64,000 nucleotides of DNA from Brevundimonas albigilva (lineage in GTDB: Bacteria; Pseudomonadota; Alphaproteobacteria; Caulobacterales; Caulobacteraceae): the NCBI RefSeq assembly GCF_023503965.1, contig NZ_CP097298.1, forward strand, positions 1,133,001 through 1,197,000, written 5' to 3'. Positions 51,217-60,773 of the stretch are shown piece by piece. The notes below the pieces were generated by a model. That model saw only the letters and a program-made list of their open reading frames with translations, searched no databases and had not been told where the DNA came from. How positions within the stretch are numbered: the stretch's first letter is position 1; each line of letters opens with the position of its first letter. The position numbers and the translations under genes are program-made.

Positions 51217-52564
51217 TCAGAAGGTCTTGGTGATGTCGATGGCGCCATAGACCGTGTCGCCCAGGCCCGTGGCGTTCGGCGCGTCGCGGAGGAAGCCCTC
51301 GTCGAACAGGACGGCGCCGCTGATCTCGAGCCGCAGCGACCGGGGAACCAGCCAGTACCGCACCTTGGTCTCCAGCTGATAGCCGGCGAAGCGGCCGGAG
51401 CCGCCCGCGCTGTCGCGCACGCCGGTGCGCGCGAAGCTGTCGCGGGCTTGCTGGAGCCACAGGCCGCGCGCGGAGACGAAGCCGTCCAGCCGGTCACTGG
51501 GCTTGACCTGCACCCGCACGCCCGGCGCGCTGATGTTGGACCGGTCCAGCGGGCCGTAGAGGGCGCTCGGGCCGAAGTCGCCGGTGCGCGAGCCGTACAG
51601 CGGGTCGAAGCGGTTGACCGCATCGTCGGTCGGATCCTTGTCGCCGCTGGCGATGTCGTAGATCAGCGCCAGGCGCGGGCTCCAGGGGGCGTCAAAGGTG
51701 TAGCCCGCCTCGGCGTGGACGAACCAGGCGCGGACGTCGAGGTCGGTCACATCGGCGGCGGCGGTCGAGTTGCGCGCCGAGCCGCCTTGCCACGCGCCTT
51801 CCAGCTCGGCGTCCCAGGCCTTCTTGGCCGGGGCGCGAACGATGCGGCCGCCGACGGTCCACAGGTCGCGGTTCCGCGTCGGCAGATCGGCGGAGTCCTC
51901 CTCGTTCAGGCCGTAGAGATAGGCCTCGACCGTCGCGTCGCCGATCGCCTTGCCGCGGGTGTAGAACAACCCCCAGAAGCGCAGGTCGCCGCTTTCCTCG
52001 TCCCAGTCGTGGTCGTTGTCCAGCAGGGCCGGCAGGTCCGACGGCAGGCGGTTCTGAGGCAGGGTGTAGAAGGCGCTGAAGGCGTCGTCGCCGCGCTTCC
52101 AGTCGATCGAGGCACCGGTGAAGGCGGTGGTGACGTTCGGATAGGCGCTGATCGCGACCAGCCGACGCGAGCCCTGATTCAGGTAGAAGCGGCCGAGGCG
52201 GACCTCCGTCTTTGAGCCGTCGCCCAGCCACCCTTCCGCGTCGTAACGGAGGTGGAGGACGGGAATGTCGAAGGTGTTGACCTCGGAGCTCGACAGGCTG
52301 CCCCCCCTCGTCCGCCTTCCAGCCCCGCGCATCGACGAGTTCGCCGACGAGCGACAGCGCGCCCAGGTCCAGCTCGGCGCCGAGCGACAGCCTGGTCGAC
52401 AGGAACTGGTCCGTCGCGCTGCGGCCGGGGCGGTACTGGCCGCCGAGGCTTTCATATCGCATGCGGGCGCTGCCGCTGAACGTCAGGGGGCCGTCCCCGG
52501 ACTGCGCCAGGGCGGGCGCGGCCAGCAGGGCGGCGGCGGACACGGTGATCGAAAACAGACGCAT
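51217..52564 (-). CDS. Alginate-export-family outer-membrane porin (one apparent frameshift)
   Basis: About 448 residues. Signal peptide MRLFSITVSAAALLAAPALAQ, then strands of a large barrel (RMRYESLGGQYRPG, FWGLFYTRGK, YIASGDK-like, EISGAVLFDEGF) ending in YGAIDITKTF. The pattern fits the Alginate_exp family. The frame breaks in the run of seven C at 52301-52307; removing one base joins WKADEGG to SLSSSEVNTFDIPVLHLRY. Its place beside the sulfate transporter suggests a path for an anion across the outer membrane, which is inference. Confidence 0.78.
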
Positions 52565-52627
52565 GGCGGCCTCGTTGATCTATCGAGTTTGTAGGAAATT
52601 AAGGCGCGGCTTCGCGCCCCGCACGCT

Positions 52628-53654
52628 TCACTCTTTGAACAGGTGGATGAGGTCGGGTCGAAGCCGCACGGTCTGGCCGACGGCGAGCTGGGCAATGGGG
52701 TCGTGCGCGGGGCGCTCGAGATCCAGCGCCTGGCCCTCGATCTCGATGCCGACTCGGGAGCGGGGACCGCGCGGGCTGACCGTCAGAACCCGGGTCTCCA
52801 GACCCGTCCGACAGGATCAGATCCTCGCCGCGAACCGCCAGCACGACCGGGCCGACCGGCGACCCGTCGGGCGCGGGCGCGCGCCAGCCGTCGACCGCCA
52901 GCACGCCATCGACGACCTCGCCCGGCAGGTGGACCGCCCCGCCCAGGAAGTCGTGCACGAAGGCCGAGGCCGGGTGCTGATACAGGTCCAGCGGCGTCGC
53001 GACCTGCTCGATCCGGCCGTCCTTCAGGATGGCCACACGGTCCGCCAGGTCCAGCGCCTCTTCCTGGTCGTGGGTGACGAAGACGGTGGTGACGCCGGTC
53101 TCGTTGTGGATGTGGCGCAGCCAGCGGCGCAGCTCGCGGCGCACCTTGGCGTCCAGCGCGCCGAAGGGCTCGTCCAGCAGCAGCAGGCGCGGCTGGATGG
53201 CCAGGGCCCGCGCCAGGGCGACGCGCTGGCGCTGGCCGCCGGACAGTTGGGCTGGATAGCGCTTCTCCAGCCCCTCCAGCTGGACCAGTCGCAACAACTC
53301 CGACACCCGCGCGGCGATGTCCGCCTTGGACGGGCGCTGTCCCCGTGGCCGCACCTTCAGGCCGAAGGCGATGTTGTCGGCCACCGTCATATGGCGGAAC
53401 AGGGCGTAGTGCTGGAACACCAGGCCGACGCGGCGCTGCCTCGGGGTCTGGACCAGGAAGTCCTCGCCGTCGAAGGCCACGGCGCCGGCGTCGGGCTGGT
53501 CCAGCCCCGCCATGATGCGCAGCAGGGTGGTCTTTCCCGAGCCCGAGGGGCCGAGCAACGCCAGGAACTCGCCTTCGCCGACCTCCAGGGCGATGGCGTC
53601 CAGGGCGGTGAAGCCCCGAAAGGTCTTGGTCAGGTTCTGAATGGACAGGGGCAT
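52628..53654 (-). CDS. cysA: Sulfate ABC transporter ATPase CysA (frameshift near the C-terminus)
   Basis: About 342 residues. Walker [10 protein letters not shown], signature [15 protein letters not shown], Walker [13 protein letters not shown] and the H-loop [10 protein letters not shown] are intact. The C-terminal regulatory domain is shifted at about 52793-52800. Beyond it, the other frame reads [15 protein letters not shown] and ends [10 protein letters not shown], the expected CysA tail, with a stop at 52628. The uncorrected frame ends at 52599. Powers sulfate uptake with CysT and CysW. One base separates it from cysW. Confidence 0.9.
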
Positions 53655-53655
53655 T

Positions 53656-54498
53656 CTAGTGTCGCCTCGTGGCGGCCAGTTCGTCGGCGAAACGCCATTC
53701 CAGCAGGCTCTTGATCAGCAGGGTGACCAGAGCCAGGCTCGCCAGCACCGTGGCGGTCGCGAAGGCGCCGACGAAGTCGTATTCGTTGTACAGGATCTCG
53801 ACGTGCAGCGGCAGGGTGTTGGTCAGGCCCCGGATATGGCCCGAGACCACCGACACCGCGCCGAACTCGCCCATGGCGCGGGCGTTGCACAGCAGCACGC
53901 CGTACAGCAGCGCCCAGCGCACGTTCGGCAGGGTGACGCGGGAGAAGATGGCCCACGGGCCGGCGCCCAGCGTCACGGCCGCCAGCTCCTCGTCGGCGCC
54001 CTGCTGCTGCATCAGCGGGATCAGCTCGCGCGCCACGAACGGCAGGGTGACCAGGATGGTCGCCAACACCAGGCCCGTGACGGTGAAGATGACCCGCACG
54101 CCCAGCGCGTCCAGCAGCGGCGCGAACCATCCGGCCGTGCCGAACAACAGCACCCAGACCAGGCCGGAGATGACCGGCGACACCGAAAAGGGCAGGTCGA
54201 TCAGGGTGGTCAGCAACGCCTTGCCGCGAAACTCGTAACGGGTGATGCACCAGGCGGCGGCCAGGCCGAAGAGCGCGTTCAGCGGCACCGAGATCGCGGC
54301 CACCAGCAGGGTCAGCCGCACCGCGGACCAGGCGTCCGGCTCGCTGAACGCATCCAGGAACCCGTCCAGTCCGCGCCGGAAGGCTTCGGCGAACACCATG
54401 CCGAGCGGCAGCAGCACGACCAGCGCCAGCCACAGCAGGGCGACGCCGATCAGAAGCGGCGCCAGGCCGCGAACCGGGGAACGGCGGACGGCGCTCAT
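53656..54498 (-). CDS. cysW: Sulfate ABC transporter permease CysW
   Basis: 280 residues, six helices. The binding-protein-dependent EAA loop is seen in [21 protein letters not shown]. CysW-type features include [37 protein letters not shown] and [11 protein letters not shown]. Inner-membrane partner of CysT. It overlaps cysT by four bases (ATGA). Confidence 0.95.
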   Translation of the reverse strand: MSAVRRSPVRGLAPLLIGVALLWLALVVLLPLGMVFAEAFRRGLDGFLDAFSEPDAWSAVRLTLLVAAISVPLNALFGLAAAWCITRYEFRGKALLTTLIDLPFSVSPVISGLVWVLLFGTAGWFAPLLDALGVRVIFTVTGLVLATILVTLPFVARELIPLMQQQGADEELAAVTLGAGPWAIFSRVTLPNVRWALLYGVLLCNARAMGEFGAVSVVSGHIRGLTNTLPLHVEILYNEYDFVGAFATATVLASLALVTLLIKSLLEWRFADELAATRRH

Positions 54499-55349
54499 GC
54501 CCGGCCCCGGCGCGCGATGACCGCCTGGAGCCCGTTGAGCGTCAGCAGGATCAGGAAGGACAAGGCCAGCATCGCCAGGCCGATCGCGGCCGCGCCGGCG
54601 TAGTTGAACTGCTCCAGCTGGATGACGACCAGCAGAGGGGCGATCTCGGACCTCTGCGGCATGTTGCCGGCGATGAAGATGACCGAGCCGTACTCGCCCA
54701 CCGCCCGGGCGAACGCGAGGCCCGCACCCGAGATCAGCGCCGGCAGCAGGGCGGGCAGGACCACCAGCCGCGCCCGCTGGAACGGCGTGGCGCCCAGGGT
54801 CTCAGCGGCCTCCTCGATCTCGTGGTCAAGGTCTTCCAGCACGGGCTGGACCGACCGGACGACGAAGGGCAGACCGACGAAGATCAGGGCGATCAGCACG
54901 CCCAGCGGCGTGTAGGCCACGCGCACGCCCCAGTCGGTCAGGACGGACCCGATGGGACCGTTGGGCGCATAGAGCGCAGTCAGGGCGATGCCCGCCACCG
55001 CGGTCGGCAGGGCGAACGGCAGGTCGACCAGCGCGTCGATGATCCGCTTGCCCGGAAAATCGTACCGGACCAGCACCCAGGCCAGCACAAGGCCCATAAC
55101 CGCATTGATCAGGGCCGCCAGGCCGCCGGCGACGAAGCTGAGACGCAGCGCCGCCAGGGCGCGCGGGTTGGTCGCGGCCTCCCACACGCCCGCCGGACCC
55201 AACTCCCATGGCCGCACGACCAGCGCGGCTAGAGGGATGAGCACGATCAGCGACAGATACAGGACGGTGAAGCCGAAGGTCAGGCCGAAGCCGGGCAGGA
55301 CGCTCGGCTCCTTCCAACGCCATCGACGGGACAGCGGAACGGCCGTCAC
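54495..55349 (-). CDS. cysT: Sulfate ABC transporter permease CysT (CysU)
   Basis: 284 residues, six helices. EAA loop in AETLGATPFQRARLVVLP. CysT features include RYDFPGKRIIDALVDLPFALP, ARAVGEYGSVIFIAGNMP and EIAPLLVVIQLEQF. It overlaps sbp and cysW by ATGA junctions, so sbp-cysT-cysW-cysA form one operon. Confidence 0.95.
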   Translation of the reverse strand: MTAVPLSRRWRWKEPSVLPGFGLTFGFTVLYLSLIVLIPLAALVVRPWELGPAGVWEAATNPRALAALRLSFVAGGLAALINAVMGLVLAWVLVRYDFPGKRIIDALVDLPFALPTAVAGIALTALYAPNGPIGSVLTDWGVRVAYTPLGVLIALIFVGLPFVVRSVQPVLEDLDHEIEEAAETLGATPFQRARLVVLPALLPALISGAGLAFARAVGEYGSVIFIAGNMPQRSEIAPLLVVIQLEQFNYAGAAAIGLAMLALSFLILLTLNGLQAVIARRGRA

Positions 55350-56361
55350 GCGCCGCTCGGCTGGTAGATCCGGTCGAACACGCCGCCGTCGGCGAAATGC
55401 TTGGCCTGCGCCTCCGGCCAGCCGCCGAAGTCGCCGATCGTGGCCAGTTCGAGCTGCGGGAACCGGCTAGCGAAGCGCTGGGCCACGGCGGCGTTGCGCG
55501 GACGATAGTAGTTCTGCGCCACCAGCACCTGGGAAGGCTCCTCGTATAGGAACTTCAGATAGGCTTCGGCCACGGCGCGCGTGCCCTTCTGGTCGACGAC
55601 CTTATCGACCACGGCCACCGGCGGCTCCGCCAGGATGGAGAAGGGGGCACGACGATATCGACCTTGTCCGGCCCCAGCTCCTCGACCGCCAGGAAGGCCT
55701 CGTTCTCCCAGGCCAGCAGCACGTCGCCGATCCCGCGCTGCACGAAGGTGGTCGTCGCGCCGCGCGCGCCCGTGTCCAGCACGGGCACATGGCGGAACAG
55801 CTCCGTCAGATAGGCGGTGGCCGTCGCCTCGGAGCCGCCGGGCCGGCGGAGCGCATCGCCCCAGGCCGCCAGATAGTTCCAGCGCGCGCCGCCCGACGTC
55901 TTCGGATTGGGCGTGATGACCTCCACGCCCTGCCGCACCAGATCGGGCCAGTCCTTGATGTTCTTCGGATTGCCCTTGCGGACCAGGAAGACGATCGTCG
56001 AGGTGTAGGGGCAGGCGTTGTCGGGCAGGCTGTCGGCCCATCCGCGCCGCAGCAGGCCCCGCTCGGCGATGGCGTCGATGTCCGCCGCCAGCGCCAGGGT
56101 GACCACATCGGCCTGAAGGCCGTCGATGACGGCGCGCGCCTGTTTGCCCGACCCGCCGTGGGATTGCTCCACGCTGACGGCGCCCTGGCCCGTATCCCGC
56201 CAATGGGTGGCGAACAGTCCGTTGTAGGCGCGGTAGAGCTCGCGCGTCGGGTCGTAGGAGACGTTGAGCAGGGACGCGCCCCCTTCGCCCCCGCCGCGCG
56301 GCGAGCACGCCGCCAATGTGAGGGCGCCGGCCCCCATGAGCAGTCCGCGACGATGAAACAC
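55346..56361 (-). CDS. sbp: Sulfate-binding protein (one apparent frameshift)
   Basis: About 338 residues. The GTG start at 56361 has GGGAGGA upstream, and the signal [19 protein letters not shown] looks lipoprotein-like. The sulfate-binding family motifs are intact: [64 protein letters not shown]. The frame is lost in the G5 run at 55643-55647; one extra base joins DIVVPP to [14 protein letters not shown]. Delivers sulfate (or thiosulfate) to CysTW in the periplasm. Confidence 0.92.
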
Positions 56362-56451
56362 GGTCAGTCCTCCCTGCCTGTGATCCGCAAGGGACCGCAG
56401 AAACGCCTATCTGCCAAGGGGGAGTTTGGAGAGGATTTCTGAAACGTGATC

Positions 56452-56886
56452 CTAGCTGAACTCTTCGAGAGCCGCGGGAACCTTCGCCAGATCGGCGATG
56501 GTGCGGTTCTCCAGAACCTCCGCGACGGCCGTTCGCGCAGCCTTGAGTGCGGGCCGGATCGCGCAGGTGCGAACGTCTTCGCACCCCGGGCAGGTGCGGG
56601 TCGAGTTGCGCGCCGCGCAGGGCGCCAGGGCCAGCGGCCCGTCCAGGCAGCGCAGCACGTCCGCGACCGTGATCGTCGATGCGGATCGCGCCAGTCCGTA
56701 ACCGCCGGCGCGGCCCATCCGGCTGACAAGCACGCCGTCGGTCTTCAGCTCCAGAAGGATCGCTTCGAGAAACTTGCGCGGGGCCTTCGATCCCTGGGCG
56801 ATGACGCTGATGGGCGCGGGCGTGGGCGACCGCTGCGCAAGGAAGATCAGGGCCTGAAGCGCGTACCGCGTTTTCATCGAAATCAT
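56452..56886 (-). CDS. Rrf2-family regulator, probable control of the sulfate operon
   Basis: 144 residues. Winged helix with KTRYALQALIFLAQ and PISVIAQGSKAPRKFLEAIL, then MGRAGGYGLARS. Cysteines follow in CAARNSTRTCPGCEDVRTC, a pattern that in Rrf2 proteins can bind an Fe-S cluster or respond to sulfur state. It lies 90 bases upstream of sbp on the same strand and diverges from chrA. CymR- and IscR-like relatives regulate cysteine and sulfur genes, so control of sbp-cysTWA and chrA is plausible. An inner ATG (MKTRY) is possible. Confidence 0.85.
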   Translation of the reverse strand: MISMKTRYALQALIFLAQRSPTPAPISVIAQGSKAPRKFLEAILLELKTDGVLVSRMGRAGGYGLARSASTITVADVLRCLDGPLALAPCAARNSTRTCPGCEDVRTCAIRPALKAARTAVAEVLENRTIADLAKVPAALEEFS

Positions 56887-57082
56887 GACCCGACCCTTGT
56901 GGCGAGGAGGACGACGGGAGGCAACCTGCCCGATGCGTGGCGACCGCCTCGAACGACGCAACGACGCGACAGCCGCCGCCATGGACGCCGGGCGGGAAAT
57001 CGCCCTAGATGCCCGTCCGGGCTGGCGCGGTCGCCTGGACAGGCGGTCGTCCCAATCCCCTGCGAGAGGCGCGGAGCGACCC

Positions 57083-58303
57083 ATGGCTGAAGCCGAGCCC
57101 GAACTGACAGAGCCTGGTCCGCCGGCCCTGAGCCTTGGCGCGCTCTTTCTGCGCTTCTTGCGATTTGGCCTGTTCGCCTTCGGCGGGCCGGTCGCGCAGA
57201 TCGCCATGTTGCGGAGCGAGCTGGTGGACCAAGAGCGCTGGATGTCGTCGGCGCGCTTCAACCGACTGCTGGCGGTGATGCAGGTTCTGCCGGGGCCGGA
57301 AGCGCACGAACTCTGCGTGCACCTGGGCATGAGGGCCCGCGGACGGCTGGGCGGGCTGCTGGCGGGCCTGGGCTTCATGCTGCCCGGCTTCGTGCTGATG
57401 ATGGCGCTGTCGTGGCTCTATTTTCGGATCGACTTCGAGCGCGGCTGGGTCGGCGCGGCGTTGATGGGCGTGCAGGCCGCGGTGGTGGCGTTGATCATCA
57501 GGGCCGTCCACCGCATCGGCGCGCATGGGCTTCAGGACAAATGGCTGTGGGGCGTCGCGGCAGGAGCGGCGGCGGCGTCCGCAGCCGGCGTAAGCTTCTG
57601 GCTGGTTCTGCCTCTGGGCGGCGCGGTCTATGCGCTGGCGCGGTCCGGCCGGCGGGTTTCGGCCGCTTGCCTGGCCCTGGCCGGCGTGGCGTTGGGCGCC
57701 GGGCTCGTCCTGAACTCCGAGGCGAGCTCGTCGGTGGTCTTCCATGGAAGCGCAGTCTCGCGGCCCGGCGACGTCGCGGCCTGGGTGCTGTTCCTGGCCG
57801 GGTTGAAAGCCGGCCTGTTGACCTTCGGCGGCGCCTACACCGCCATACCCTTCTTGCGCGCGGACAGCGCACGACAGGGCTGGATGGGCGACGCCCAGTT
57901 CCTGGACGGCCTGGCGCTGTCCGGGGTGTTGCCGGCGCCGCTGATCATCTTCTCGACATTTGTCGGCTATGTCGCGGGCGGACCATCCGGCGCCGTCGCG
58001 ATTACGGCGGGTGTCTTCCTGCCCGCCTTCGCCTTCTCGCTGATCTTCTACGACCGGCTCGAGGCGGTTCTCGAGAACCGGCGCCTGCACGCCTTTCTGG
58101 AAGGGGTGACGGCGGCGGTCGTCGGTCTGATCGCGGTGACAGTGGGACAGCTCCTCGGGGGCCTGCTGTCGGAAGCGGACCGAAGACTGGCGACGACCGC
58201 GATCCTGCTGGCTGCGCTCGCAGCGACCTACCTCTGGAAAAGCAAGCTGGCGCCCCCCGTGATCCTTCTCGTCGCGGGAGGAGCAGGCGCTTTCCAGCCT
58301 TGA
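57083..58303 (+). CDS. chrA: Chromate transporter ChrA
   Basis: 406 residues and about ten helices in two repeated halves. CHR-family motifs are clear: FGGPVAQIAMLRSELVD and MQVLPGPEAHELCVHLG in the first half, LTFGGAYTAIPFLR and FLDGLALSGVLPAPLIIFSTFVGY in the second. It expels chromate, a sulfate analogue that enters through sulfate transporters. Placement opposite an Rrf2 gene and the sulfate operon fits that link. ATG 57083 has GGAG upstream; the frame is open from 56885. Confidence 0.93.
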   Translation: MAEAEPELTEPGPPALSLGALFLRFLRFGLFAFGGPVAQIAMLRSELVDQERWMSSARFNRLLAVMQVLPGPEAHELCVHLGMRARGRLGGLLAGLGFMLPGFVLMMALSWLYFRIDFERGWVGAALMGVQAAVVALIIRAVHRIGAHGLQDKWLWGVAAGAAAASAAGVSFWLVLPLGGAVYALARSGRRVSAACLALAGVALGAGLVLNSEASSSVVFHGSAVSRPGDVAAWVLFLAGLKAGLLTFGGAYTAIPFLRADSARQGWMGDAQFLDGLALSGVLPAPLIIFSTFVGYVAGGPSGAVAITAGVFLPAFAFSLIFYDRLEAVLENRRLHAFLEGVTAAVVGLIAVTVGQLLGGLLSEADRRLATTAILLAALAATYLWKSKLAPPVILLVAGGAGAFQP

Positions 58304-58409
58304 ACGGCGCTAGCCAACGATCTGCCCACGATCAGAGTTCCGCTTCCGGGCCAAGTGCCCATGTCCGCTGCTGGCGCTCTGCCGACCCAGGGGCCGCGAT
58401 CGTCCTAAC

Positions 58410-58433
58410 GTCCGGAACGGGTGGAAAGCGGAC
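58410..58433. repeat. Dispersed repeat, copy upstream of chrA end / tetR 3' side
   Basis: GTCCG-G-AACGGGT-G-GAAAGCGG-A-C. It is 21 of 24 identical to the copy at 59043-59066 on the other side of the tetR gene. It forms an imperfect hairpin with outer AACG/CGTT (58407-58440). Confidence 0.5.
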
Positions 58434-58441
58434 TGGCGTTC

Positions 58442-59011
58442 TCAAGTCGCTGGCATGAGGAAGGCAGCAACCGCTGAACGGAGTTGCTCGCGCATTACGA
58501 CGGCGCGTTCGTGACTGAGGTCAAACTTACTGTTCAGATCGCGGGTGATGGCCATACCGGCGAGAAAGCCCATAAGCAGGCGCGCACGGACATCTGCGTC
58601 CTCGCCCCCGATCCATGCTTCAAGGTCGCGAAAGCCTTGGTGACCCAACGCTTCATCGATGAGGCGTTTGGCCTTATCTGATCCAGCGGAGCGCATCAGA
58701 ACGAGCAAGTCGCGCAGCACCCTTCCGCCATTTGGAACCGCCAGAACATCATCCGTCACGCGCTCAGCGAAGCTCTCACGATCTCCCCAGCGACGCTGCC
58801 AGTTCACGCTCCCAGATTTGATCACTTCGACGAAAAGCTCGTCCTTTCCACCGAAGTATCGGCTGATCAGCGAAGAATCGACGCCCGCGCGCGCTCCAAT
58901 CGAGCGGACTCCGACTGCCTCGAAACCCTCCTCAGCGAAGAGGTCCAGCGCAGCCCGAAGGATCGCGTGTCGGGTAGCTTCGGCATCCCGCGTTGGAGTG
59001 GTGGTGGTCAT
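58442..59011 (-). CDS. TetR-family transcriptional regulator
   Basis: 189 residues. The N-terminal helix-turn-helix is classical: RHAILRAALDLFAEEGFEAV, then GVRSIGARAGVDSSLISRYF and GGKDELFVEVI. The C-terminal ligand domain (about 65-185) is helical and has no clear subfamily. It stands alone between two copies of a dispersed repeat, on the opposite strand to chrA. Its target is unknown. Confidence 0.92.
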   Translation of the reverse strand: MTTTTPTRDAEATRHAILRAALDLFAEEGFEAVGVRSIGARAGVDSSLISRYFGGKDELFVEVIKSGSVNWQRRWGDRESFAERVTDDVLAVPNGGRVLRDLLVLMRSAGSDKAKRLIDEALGHQGFRDLEAWIGGEDADVRARLLMGFLAGMAITRDLNSKFDLSHERAVVMREQLRSAVAAFLMPAT

Positions 59012-59042
59012 AAGCCATCTATACCTGAACTGATCTAACTAT

Positions 59043-59066
59043 GTCCGCAACGGGTCGAAAGCGGGC
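59043..59066. repeat. Dispersed repeat, second copy 5' of tetR
   Basis: GTCCG-C-AACGGGT-C-GAAAGCGG-G-C, 32 bases upstream of the tetR start. A third, partial version in reverse (GTCCGCTTTT) follows at 59090. Confidence 0.5.
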
Positions 59067-59138
59067 GTGAAGGCCGTGGCCGGTTGGACGTCCGCTTTTA
59101 GGCAGCCAAGCAAGGACCGCTTCTGGCGCATTTGGGGC

Positions 59139-59339
59139 CTAGAAGCAGGACAAGCAGATGGGCGTGTCAGGTGTGCTCGTTTGATGGGATGGAAACTGCA
59201 GATTGCAGATCATGCAGACAGGGTGTTTGGCTCCCGGCCGGTACGTCTGAGCGTTTCGTTTGCTGGCGTCGCGCCGTGCTTCTTCAGCGGCTCTCCGCGC
59301 GACGTCGGCGCGGCGTTCCTCGTCGGTGAACCCGGACAT
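59139..59339 (-). CDS. Small zinc-ribbon-like protein
   Basis: 66 residues from ATG 59339. A charged helical N-terminus (DEERRADVARRAAEEARRDA) is followed by a two-pair Cys motif, VCMICNLQFP and PICLSCF, typical of a small zinc ribbon. AGGAA lies directly upstream. It could be a real small protein of the accessory region. A longer open frame to 59663 runs over a truncated integrase and is not used. Confidence 0.6.
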   Translation of the reverse strand: MSGFTDEERRADVARRAAEEARRDASKRNAQTYRPGAKHPVCMICNLQFPSHQTSTPDTPICLSCF

Positions 59340-59469
59340 TTCCTGCCCCCCCGTGGTCTGCTGGCACAATGTCTGAAATCGGGGCCTCTGCCAACGTCGG
59401 CTGGCGCAGGCCTGACGAAACAGGAGTAGAATCTGCCCAGGCAGGGAGGCCATCCGTGGGAGGTTGGCC

Positions 59470-59611
59470 ATGCGCCAGTCTGACCTTTTCATCATCCCTC
59501 GTCGGCCTTGGAACGCGGGCCGTCTAATCGGCCCCAAGGCGCCGTTGAAGCCGAAGCACATCTGGGCGATCCGACAGCAACTCAAGGTCGCCAAGCGAGT
59601 ACGCGACCTTG
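59470..59611 (+). pseudogene. Tyrosine-recombinase N-terminal fragment cut by the IS
   Basis: The frame reads MRQSDLFIIPRRPWNAGRL and continues [20 protein letters not shown], then AKRVRDL, where the family normally continues with its SKLRGCDLV segment. This is the beginning of a transposon-type integrase family. It ends exactly at the left inverted repeat of the IS element at 59612; the rest of the gene is absent. Confidence 0.65.
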
Positions 59612-59690
59612 TGACGTGCCCCCTTCCTGATCCCTCGATTTGAGTGAGAGTCCGTTTCATCAAGGAGACGGACGTGACCCGAAGGGCGGC

Positions 59691-59962
59691 GTGAAGCAGC
59701 CAAGAAGAGCAGGTTCAACGAGGCGCAGATCATTGGCGTGCTGCGCGAGCAGGAGGCCGGAAGCCCGACAGCGGAGGTTTGTCGGGGGCACGGGATCAGC
59801 GAGCAGACCTTCTATCGGTGGAAGGCGAAGTACAGCGGCATGACGGTGTCGGACGCCACGAAGCTGAAGACGCTGGAAGACGAGAACCGGCGGCTGAAGA
59901 AGCTGCTGGCGGAATCGATGTTGGACGTGTCGGCGCTGAAGGATCTTCTGGGAAAAAACTGA
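59691..59962 (+). CDS. IS3-type transposase OrfA (possible frameshift at the start)
   Basis: About 90 residues. The helix-turn-helix is clear: [17 protein letters not shown], then [20 protein letters not shown], and a leucine-zipper-like end ([14 protein letters not shown]). GTG 59691 is one base out of frame, so one base may be missing near 59701; otherwise the start is a later GTG. The 3' end carries A-AAA-AAC (59953-59959), a classical -1 slippage site, just before the stop, to make OrfAB. Confidence 0.75.
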
Positions 59963-60438
59963 TCGGGCCTGCAGCGCGCAGGGCGGCCGTGCTTCGCCTG
60001 ATGGCGGAGCGCGGCTTCTCCCAAAAGCGCGCCTGCGGGCTGGTTCAGATCGATCCCAAGACGGTGCGTCGCGAGCCTGAACAGGGCGACGTGGAGGTGC
60101 GCGAGCGCCTGCGCAGCCTGGCGGCTGAGCGCCGCCGGTTCGGCTATCGGCGCCTGGGCATCCTGTTGCAACGGGAGGGCGTCAGCATGAACAAGAAGCG
60201 CCTGTTCCGGCTCTATCGGGTGGAAGGCCTGACGGTGCGACGGCGACGGGGCCGAAAGCGGGCCACCGGAACCCGTGCGCCCATGGCCCTGCCGGACGGC
60301 CCCAACCAGCGCTGGTCGTTGGACTTCGTGGCCGACAGTCTGTCGTGGGGCCGACGCTTCCGCATCCTGTGCATCGTGGACGACTTTATCAACCCCCTGG
60401 GCTCTCATAATGATCGAGGGACCAGAGGGGGCACGTCA
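59959..60438 (+). pseudogene. IS3-type transposase OrfB, truncated
   Basis: In the -1 frame the sequence reads [20 protein letters not shown], then [14 protein letters not shown] and [10 protein letters not shown], where the first catalytic Asp is seen. It stops matching after RILCIVDDF at about 60388. The remaining DDE residues (second Asp and Glu) are gone, replaced directly by the right end of the element. No active transposase can be made from this copy. Confidence 0.8.
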
Positions 60439-60539
60439 GGTTCAACGTCGAAGACTGCCTTGATGAAATCCACTGTCGCCTGTGTGTCATCGACGATGAG
60501 GTACGGCGAAAGGCTATTATAGCCCTCGGGCTTAAACAT
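60439..60539 (-). pseudogene. VOC/glyoxalase-family gene fragment cut by the IS
   Basis: ATG 60539 follows AGGAGGAAACA, a strong ribosome site. About 33 codons remain: [18 protein letters not shown], then [16 protein letters not shown], the typical first strand-helix of a PhnB-like VOC protein. The frame then enters the right inverted repeat of the IS and reads VPPLVPRSL. The rest of the gene is lost. Confidence 0.7.
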
Positions 60540-60650
60540 TGTTTCCTCCTGGGATTTCTCGTGAACGTCCGGTCCGAAGAAAGGTTCGGCGCTCTCGAAG
60601 CCGCGTAATGCGGGGTAGGTAAGACCACGCCAATCAATATTCGAACAGTA

Positions 60651-60742
60651 ACGCTTAAGCTTGAGCGTCACTGACGTTCGCAATTTCTTATTACGGAACG
60701 GCTCATCCGCTCGGTCATTTATCAAATCGACCGCTTAAGCGG
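60651..60742. promoter_or_regulatory. Palindrome-rich promoter region ahead of the BON gene
   Basis: Three palindromes: ACGCTTAAGCTTGAGCGT (60651-60668, one mismatched pair), CGTCA-C-TGACG (60666-60676), and CCGCTTAAGCGG (60731-60742, perfect). A GGAAC (60695-60699) could be the -35 of an EcfG-type stress promoter, but no clean CGTT follows at 16-17 bases, so this is weak. Confidence 0.4.
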
Positions 60743-60773
60743 CGCACACCAACATCAGCCAAGGGAGCGAGAC

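Larger units (their letters stand above)
59612..60438 (+). mobile_element. IS3-type insertion element with internal deletion
   Basis: Terminal inverted repeats start TGACGTGCCCCC on the left (59612) and, read from the other strand, TGACGTGCCCCC on the right (ending 60438), then share CCCTCGA a few bases in. Between them are orfA and the first part of orfB. At about 827 bases it is much shorter than the roughly 1.2-1.3 kb usual for such elements, and the orfB catalytic core after CIVDDF is missing. No matching three-base target duplication is visible. Confidence 0.8.

Noticed and set aside
60695..60725. EcfG stress promoter for the BON gene
   Set aside because: GGAAC is present, but no CGTT lies at the required 16-17 base spacing; mentioned only as weak.
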